NCBI GenBank assembly: GCA_012517905.1
Contig: JAAYUE010000064.1
Coordinates: 1 to 33,221, forward strand
Origin: Clostridiales bacterium
Lineage (GTDB): Bacteria > Bacillota > Clostridia > Christensenellales > CAG-138
DNA length: 33,221 nucleotides
Direction: 5' to 3'
Below the pieces are notes generated by a model. The model made no database searches. It had not been told where the DNA came from and was given only the letters and a program-made list of their open reading frames with translations. Each line of letters begins with the position of its first letter. Within the stretch, counting starts at the first letter, position 1. The translations under genes were made by a program, and so were the position numbers. This document shows, piece after piece, positions 29,601 through 33,221 of this stretch.

Positions 29601-30344
29601 TCAATCTCTGCCACAAAGATCTTTGAGTTTTTTCAAAGCGCGTTTGCAATAATATCCCGCGAATTGAAAAACGGTCGGTTTTGGAACCCTTCTTCCCAGC
29701 CCCTCGCTTCGCGTGTATTTGCATGGGTTGCACAGTCCGCACGGCGAACCGTCGTTCCTCGGATGATGGCAAAACCAGGTGTGTTCCATAATATCGTCAA
29801 ATCCATATTTCATGGCGATCTCATGCATTTGCACCTTTGTCAAACGAAGTATGGGAAACCGATAGTATTTGAACAGACTCAATTCGGGATAAGTCATATT
29901 CTCTAAATCAAGCACATCATATGAGTCATTCTCATCATCCGCTTTTTTTACGCTTGAATGGAGGAAATTGGTTGCCTTATCATCACGATGAATGCATAGC
30001 TCCAAATCACTTAACCCGCTCGCATCGGCGTACCTGCCCAGCCACTCATATTGCGGTCCAAGGTACGATTTCGATAACAATCGATTAAAATCTCTTGTAA
30101 TGGTTGCGTTGGGCGGGATATCGCTTTTGCTTATTATGATGAGCTCTTTTATGGCATCTGTTGTATGCGGGAATTTTTCTGTCATCAATTCCTTTATCTT
30201 TTTCATCGCATTTTGCTCTTGTTGCGATGATTCCCGTTCGTTATCCAATATGTAATATGGCTGAACAATCTCTTTTTTTACTATAGCAAGCTCAAGGACC
30301 CTGAATGTCGAATCCCAACCGCCTGTCCACAGAATGTTTTTCAT
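29601..30344 (-). CDS. QueC-like PP-loop ATPase (7-cyano-7-deazaguanine synthase-like)
   Basis: A 247-residue PP-loop protein. The nucleotide-binding loop is ILWTGGWDSTFRVL near the N-terminus (family SGGxDS), and the C-terminal region has a probable zinc site, FCHHP ... CGLCNPC, as in QueC. QueC makes preQ0 for queuosine or deazaguanine DNA modification, but no queD, queE, dpd or qat genes are beside it and the N-terminal loop differs from housekeeping QueC, so the substrate may differ. Base composition is lower in GC than most of the window. The ATG at 30344 has no clear Shine-Dalgarno sequence, though the promoter is strong. Confidence 0.75.
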   Translation of the reverse strand: MKNILWTGGWDSTFRVLELAIVKKEIVQPYYILDNERESSQQEQNAMKKIKELMTEKFPHTTDAIKELIIISKSDIPPNATITRDFNRLLSKSYLGPQYEWLGRYADASGLSDLELCIHRDDKATNFLHSSVKKADDENDSYDVLDLENMTYPELSLFKYYRFPILRLTKVQMHEIAMKYGFDDIMEHTWFCHHPRNDGSPCGLCNPCKYTRSEGLGRRVPKPTVFQFAGYYCKRALKKLKDLCGRD

Positions 30345-30383
30345 GAGATTTCACAACACTTTCATGTTCTGTTGTTTTATTTG

Positions 30384-30412
30384 ACTATATCTGTATTTAC
30401 ATGAAATGTCAA
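30384..30412 (-). promoter_or_regulatory. Sigma-A promoter of the QueC-like gene
   Basis: Minus strand perfect TTGACA (30407-30412), 17-bp spacer, TATAGT (30384-30389). Confidence 0.85.
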
Positions 30413-30521
30413 AAAAATAAACAGTTGATAGCGCATATTTGGCTGAGATATCCTCTGAAGACAGACCGTTTGGGGCGGTACCGCGAAAGTATCCGTAACG
30501 CAGATAAATATTTCCTGTTTC

Positions 30522-31106
30522 TCATTCCCCTCTTTTTTCACTCAGCAGTTTTTCCTTGTTGGGCCGGGTGTCGTCCATCAAAAAATCCGCCCACTCCAGA
30601 TCAAGCATATCGATGTTTTCCTGCCAGTAGACAAGGCGCCGACAGTAGTAGTCGATCTTCCCGCGAACCTTCCCGGCATATTCGCCCTCTCCATATTGGA
30701 AAACAAGGGATGTCAGCTCATAGACAGGGAGCCCGAAAGCGTGCGTTTCCACATGCACGGTGGCACCGGCGTGGCCAATCGCATGGCACAACGCGCCGTA
30801 TGCCTTGTCATCCATTTCTTTCGCAACGGCGTGAGCATCCAAAATTGCCCGTTTCGCGGCAGGCATTTTGATTTTGCCCCTCGACCAGGCTTCGCAGAGT
30901 TCCAGCGCCGTTCTTGGCCTTAACTCGTATGGATATTTTTCTTCAAACCGCGCAAGAGGATCTTTCGCGCAATCCAACGCCCACATAACGAGCGTACGAT
31001 GCTTTTGCTGCTCTATCAGCATCCTGAGCTCCTGCAAGCATTCGCTATCGCGGGAAAACAGCAGTGTATTCTTTTTCTTTAGTTTCTGTTCAACGTCAGA
31101 AAACAT
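30522..31106 (-). CDS. Putative immunity protein (Imm5-like)
   Basis: A 194-residue soluble, helical protein. The blocks RTLVMWALDCAK, YPYELRPRTALELCEAWSRGKIKMPAAKRAILDAHAVAKE and ALCHAIGHAGATVHVETHAFGLPVYE resemble the Imm-5-like putative immunity proteins that protect bacteria from polymorphic toxins. No toxin gene is recognisable nearby, so it could be an orphan immunity gene guarding against neighbours. The ATG at 31106 has a weak purine-rich site (AAGAGA). An extended -10 promoter lies about 80 bp upstream. It is moderately lower in GC than the core genes. Confidence 0.75.
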   Translation of the reverse strand: MFSDVEQKLKKKNTLLFSRDSECLQELRMLIEQQKHRTLVMWALDCAKDPLARFEEKYPYELRPRTALELCEAWSRGKIKMPAAKRAILDAHAVAKEMDDKAYGALCHAIGHAGATVHVETHAFGLPVYELTSLVFQYGEGEYAGKVRGKIDYYCRRLVYWQENIDMLDLEWADFLMDDTRPNKEKLLSEKRGE

Positions 31107-31187
31107 GTCAAAATCTCTTCACATGTAATAGCTGCCGACTAAAAGCTGTCCGTCAAATTCTTGTTTGGCAGTATTTTTATCGATTTC

Positions 31188-31196
31188 ATTATAGCA
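31188..31196 (-). promoter_or_regulatory. Extended -10 promoter of the immunity-like gene
   Basis: Minus strand TGC followed by TATAAT (31188-31193). The -35 region is AT-rich without a clear hexamer. Confidence 0.6.
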
Positions 31197-31224
31197 GGCG
31201 GGCGATGGAATAAAATACAGGCAA

Positions 31225-31262
31225 GACAAAAACAGGCCGATTTATCGTCGACCTGTTTTGTC
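31225..31262 (-). terminator. Hairpin upstream of the immunity-like gene, possible terminator
   Basis: AAAACAGG (31229-31236) pairs with CCTGTTTT (31252-31259), extended by GACA/TGTC. It probably insulates the immunity-like gene from the unit to its right. Confidence 0.5.
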
Positions 31263-31399
31263 TTTACGAGCACCCGAGGTCGCTCATGGTGGTACGAGTG
31301 GCGATAGAGCATTTTTTCAAAAACCCCAGTAAAATTAATGATTTATGGGTAGTTTGCAGACAATGTTTACGCCTAACAACTCAATAAAGCAAGAGTATG

Positions 31400-31430
31400 C
31401 GCCGTAGGTTTTGAAACCTACGGCGTGTTT
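31400..31430. terminator. Strong 12-bp hairpin
   Basis: CGCCGTAGGTTT (31400-31411) and its complement (31414-31425), with TGTTTT on the plus-strand side. It lies 38 bp past the stop of the unknown gene at 31464. The rest of the 31263-31463 stretch has no gene that I can see. Confidence 0.6.
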
Positions 31431-31463
31431 TAGTGGGTCTATTGTGTCAAAAACTCAAAGATG

Positions 31464-32324
31464 CTATTTCTTGAGAATTTCATGGAATATCGCAATCGGC
31501 TCTCTTTTTACCCCTTTAAAATTCACTAATTCATTGACTGTAAAAGTTATTAGACCTGCTGTAATAGTTAGATATTCTGGTAATATACTGTTCCCATGCA
31601 ATACAGCAGATAATATTGAGCTTGTTGCTGATAATAGTAGTGACAAACTGCCCGTCGCTGTCAGAATACCGTGCTTTTTTAATGCGAATTTATAATCCTC
31701 TAATGCTTTATATAGTGTAGCCTCTACGTTGTTAGTGTCCTTTTTTGATAATTCAAGCTCACACCAATTTGAAAAACGTCTTAATTTATATAATGTTCTC
31801 TTATCCTTTCTCATATCAAGAACTTGTTCCCATTCCAATGAATCTTCAACGATTATTGGTATGTCAGAAATATGTATATCACCCAACTTATCTATGTTTT
31901 TTATTTGAGTGCGTGTATTTGGTAGAACCATCCATTCAACATTAGCCCTGCTAGATAGAATAGGTGTTACTTTACTGTAAAAATTTTGTTGGAGATATGT
32001 TGCATAGAAAAGAGTTATATAATCTAGAACAAAGTCTTTGTTGGCATGATCATTTTCCATCTTACCGGTTTTTGTACTAAAAATATCTGCGATTACATCA
32101 AACGGATAACCACTTTTCAATGCAGAATTTTTATCAGGATTTGATAACAAAATCTCAGAATCCATCCCGTCAATGCGAACCTTTTCTGGAATATCCACAT
32201 TATTAATTAGCTTTGAGTTTTTTGCTGATGCAGGCATCCAGAGCCTATCATATAGTAATGCTGTGGTTTTTGGCTTTGTAAAGGTTATTGCACAGCTTAT
32301 TTTTTGATAATCAATATCTTGCAT
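31464..32324 (-). CDS. Unknown protein with two C-terminal membrane segments
   Basis: A 286-residue protein, AT-rich in codon use compared with the rest of the window. I do not recognise the family. The N-terminal region includes ALLYDRLWMPAS; the centre has a charged helical section with SLEWEQVLDMRKDKRTLYKLRRF; about residues 221-262 form two hydrophobic spans (GSLSLLLSATSSILSAVLHG, YLTITAGLITFTVNELV). A soluble sensing or enzymatic part linked to a membrane hairpin is the layout of many phage-defence or abortive infection effectors, but that is only analogy. The ATG at 32324 has GGAG 8 nt upstream. It has its own promoter, and sits between an accessory gene and a tRNA array. Confidence 0.7.
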   Translation of the reverse strand: MQDIDYQKISCAITFTKPKTTALLYDRLWMPASAKNSKLINNVDIPEKVRIDGMDSEILLSNPDKNSALKSGYPFDVIADIFSTKTGKMENDHANKDFVLDYITLFYATYLQQNFYSKVTPILSSRANVEWMVLPNTRTQIKNIDKLGDIHISDIPIIVEDSLEWEQVLDMRKDKRTLYKLRRFSNWCELELSKKDTNNVEATLYKALEDYKFALKKHGILTATGSLSLLLSATSSILSAVLHGNSILPEYLTITAGLITFTVNELVNFKGVKREPIAIFHEILKK

Positions 32325-32396
32325 TCAACAATCTCCATATTAGGATTCTATACGAATACTATGAATACTCAATCTTATACCCCTAAGGCCAATTAA

Positions 32397-32425
32397 ATTA
32401 TACTCCAAGACCCGCTCCAAAACAA
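32397..32425 (-). promoter_or_regulatory. Promoter of the unknown membrane-hairpin gene
   Basis: Minus strand TTGTTT (32420-32425), 17-bp spacer, perfect TATAAT (32397-32402). Confidence 0.65.
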
Positions 32426-32549
32426 CGGAAATGTGCTTGCTTTCAATGATAAAATAGTCCTGTCATTTATGGCCAAGGTGCGAGTGTTCTTATAGGAATT
32501 ACCCCCGTCACATTGGGTAGTATAAGCGAGAAAAATGGAAAAGCAGAGA

Positions 32550-32586
32550 GAAAACAAAAAGAAAGTAGCCAAATACAGCTACTTTC
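32550..32586 (-). terminator. Terminator of the second tRNA array
   Basis: GAAAGTAG (32561-32568) pairs with CTACTTTC (32579-32586); on the minus strand it is followed by TTTTTGTTTTC. It ends the array just past tRNA-Gly(TCC). Confidence 0.88.
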
Positions 32587-32590
32587 TTCG

Positions 32591-32664
32591 TGGAGCAGGT
32601 AACGGGACTCGAACCCGTGATCTCAGCTTGGAAGGCTAATGTGTTACCGCTACACTATACCTGC
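32591..32664 (-). tRNA. tRNA-Gly (anticodon TCC)
   Basis: A 74-nt cloverleaf, acceptor GCAGGTA/TACCTGC, encoded CCA, anticodon stem TTAGC/GCTGA with loop CTTCCAA. Last gene of the array. Confidence 0.95.
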
Positions 32665-32743
32665 ACGCGGTGATGAAATTGTAAGAGCTTGCCGATAAGA
32701 AAATCTCCATTCATAAACGGGCAACCGCGCGTCCGCTTATGAA

Positions 32744-32819
32744 TGGAGCGGGAGACGGGGCTCGAACCCGCCACCTCAGCCTTGGCAAGGCTGCGCTCTA
32801 CCAAATGAGCTACTCCCGC
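32744..32819 (-). tRNA. tRNA-Gly (anticodon GCC), second identical copy
   Basis: Identical over 76 nt to 24134-24209, including CCA and the loop TTGCCAA. Confidence 0.97.
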
Positions 32820-32836
32820 AAGTGTACAGGAAGGTT

Positions 32837-32922
32837 TGGTGCGGGCGAAGGGACTTGAACCCATACGCCTTTCGGGCACCAGAACCTAAATCTGGCGCGT
32901 CTGCCAATTCCGCCACACCCGC
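32837..32922 (-). tRNA. tRNA-Leu (anticodon TAG)
   Basis: An 86-nt class II tRNA with a long variable arm (GCCCGAAAGGC region), encoded CCA, anticodon stem CCAGA/TCTGG with loop TTTAGGT. Confidence 0.96.
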
Positions 32923-32956
32923 ACGCAGATCAACATCGGCAGTGGAAAAACAAAAA

Positions 32957-33032
32957 TGGTGATCCGTCGGAGACTCGAACTCCGGACACCCTGATTAAAA
33001 GTCAGGTGCTCTACCGACTGAGCTAACGGATC
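32957..33032 (-). tRNA. tRNA-Lys (anticodon TTT)
   Basis: A 76-nt cloverleaf, acceptor GATCCGT/ACGGATC, encoded CCA, anticodon stem CCTGA/TCAGG with loop CTTTTAA. It complements the CTT isoacceptor at 23791 and 24241. Confidence 0.97.
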
Positions 33033-33041
33033 AGAAAAAAA

Positions 33042-33116
33042 TGGCTGGGGTGGCAGGATTTGAACCTACGAATGCCAGAGTCAAAGTCTGGTGCCTTACC
33101 GCTTGGCGACACCCCA
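33042..33116 (-). tRNA. tRNA-Gln (anticodon TTG)
   Basis: A 75-nt cloverleaf, acceptor TGGGGTG/CACCCCA, encoded CCA, anticodon stem CCAGA/TCTGG with loop CTTTGAC. Confidence 0.96.
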
Positions 33117-33139
33117 CAGTACGCTGAATCGGTAAAAAA

Positions 33140-33217
33140 TGGGGTGAGTAGTGGGATTTGAACCCACGACCTCCTGGGCCACAACCAGGCACTCTAACCA
33201 ACTGAGCTATACCCACC
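33140..33217 (-). tRNA. tRNA-His (anticodon GTG)
   Basis: A cloverleaf with acceptor GTGGGTA/TACTCAC, C73, encoded CCA and an encoded extra G at position -1 (33217), the His identity element. Anticodon stem CCTGG/CCAGG with loop TTGTGGC. The array continues beyond the window edge. Confidence 0.95.
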
Positions 33218-33221
33218 ATAC

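Noticed and set aside
29601..30344. Qat or Dpd defence system
   Set aside because: Only a QueC-like gene is present; no ATPase, QatB, TatD-type nuclease or Dpd partner is visible.
31263..31400. Remnant of an integrase or insertion sequence next to the accessory genes
   Set aside because: No open frame, terminal inverted repeat or recombinase motif could be found on either strand.

Overview
The window looks like a chromosomal segment of a GC-rich member of the Firmicutes, probably class Clostridia. The gene order TIGR03960 radical SAM, TIGR03936 partner, rng, rplU, prp, rpmA is typical of that group. L27 carries the Firmicute N-terminal extension, with its processing protease encoded next door, and promoters are consensus sigma-A type. 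Genus cannot be read from the sequence. Most of the window is GC-rich, but from about 29.5 to 32.5 kb base composition drops and the genes look accessory.

Layout. (1) 0-2.4 kb, minus strand: 5' part of a GH13 alpha-glucosidase-type gene and an AlkZ-like winged-helix protein. (2) 2.4-7.6 kb, minus: the translation/RNA-processing operon, from a consensus promoter at 7.6 kb, with a second promoter and probable L21 leader before rplU. (3) 7.8-10.1 kb, plus: amidohydrolase and alanine racemase. (4) 10.1-12.1 kb, minus: recX and bifunctional NAD(P)HX repair enzyme. (5) 12.3-16.6 kb: cell-envelope genes (VanW-family membrane protein, secreted peptidoglycan-binding-like protein, Tim44/zinc-ribbon membrane protein) and a small zinc-ribbon protein. 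(6) 16.6-22.2 kb: a selenium utilisation locus (yedE, tusA-like, DUF3343, cysteine-desulfurase-like gene, selD, yqeB, yqeC). This set matches the known selenium-dependent molybdenum hydroxylase (orphan-SelD) trait rather than selenocysteine insertion. (7) 22.3-23.6 kb: O-acetylhomoserine sulfhydrylase. (8) 23.7-24.5 kb: tRNA-Lys, tRNA-Gly, tRNA-Lys from a perfect-consensus promoter, with signs of duplication and decay. (9) 24.5-29.5 kb: TM2/SHOCT protein, a near-perfect parS site, a methyltransferase and an AraC-GyrI regulator that share a 22-bp promoter element, a small membrane protein, and a DUF1214/DUF1254 pair. (10) 29.5-32.4 kb: lower-GC accessory genes (QueC-like PP-loop protein, Imm5-like immunity protein, unknown protein with two C-terminal membrane segments). 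(11) 32.5-33.2 kb: six tRNA genes on the minus strand, running to the window edge.

How the parts fit. The selenium genes form two transcription units plus one single gene. YedE would import a selenium compound, TusA-like and DUF3343 would relay it, the class V aminotransferase-like enzyme would mobilise Se or S, SelD would make selenophosphate, and YqeB/YqeC would serve insertion into a molybdenum enzyme encoded elsewhere. The two tRNA-Gly(GCC) copies are identical 76-bp direct repeats bracketing about 8.6 kb that contains the parS site and all the accessory genes.
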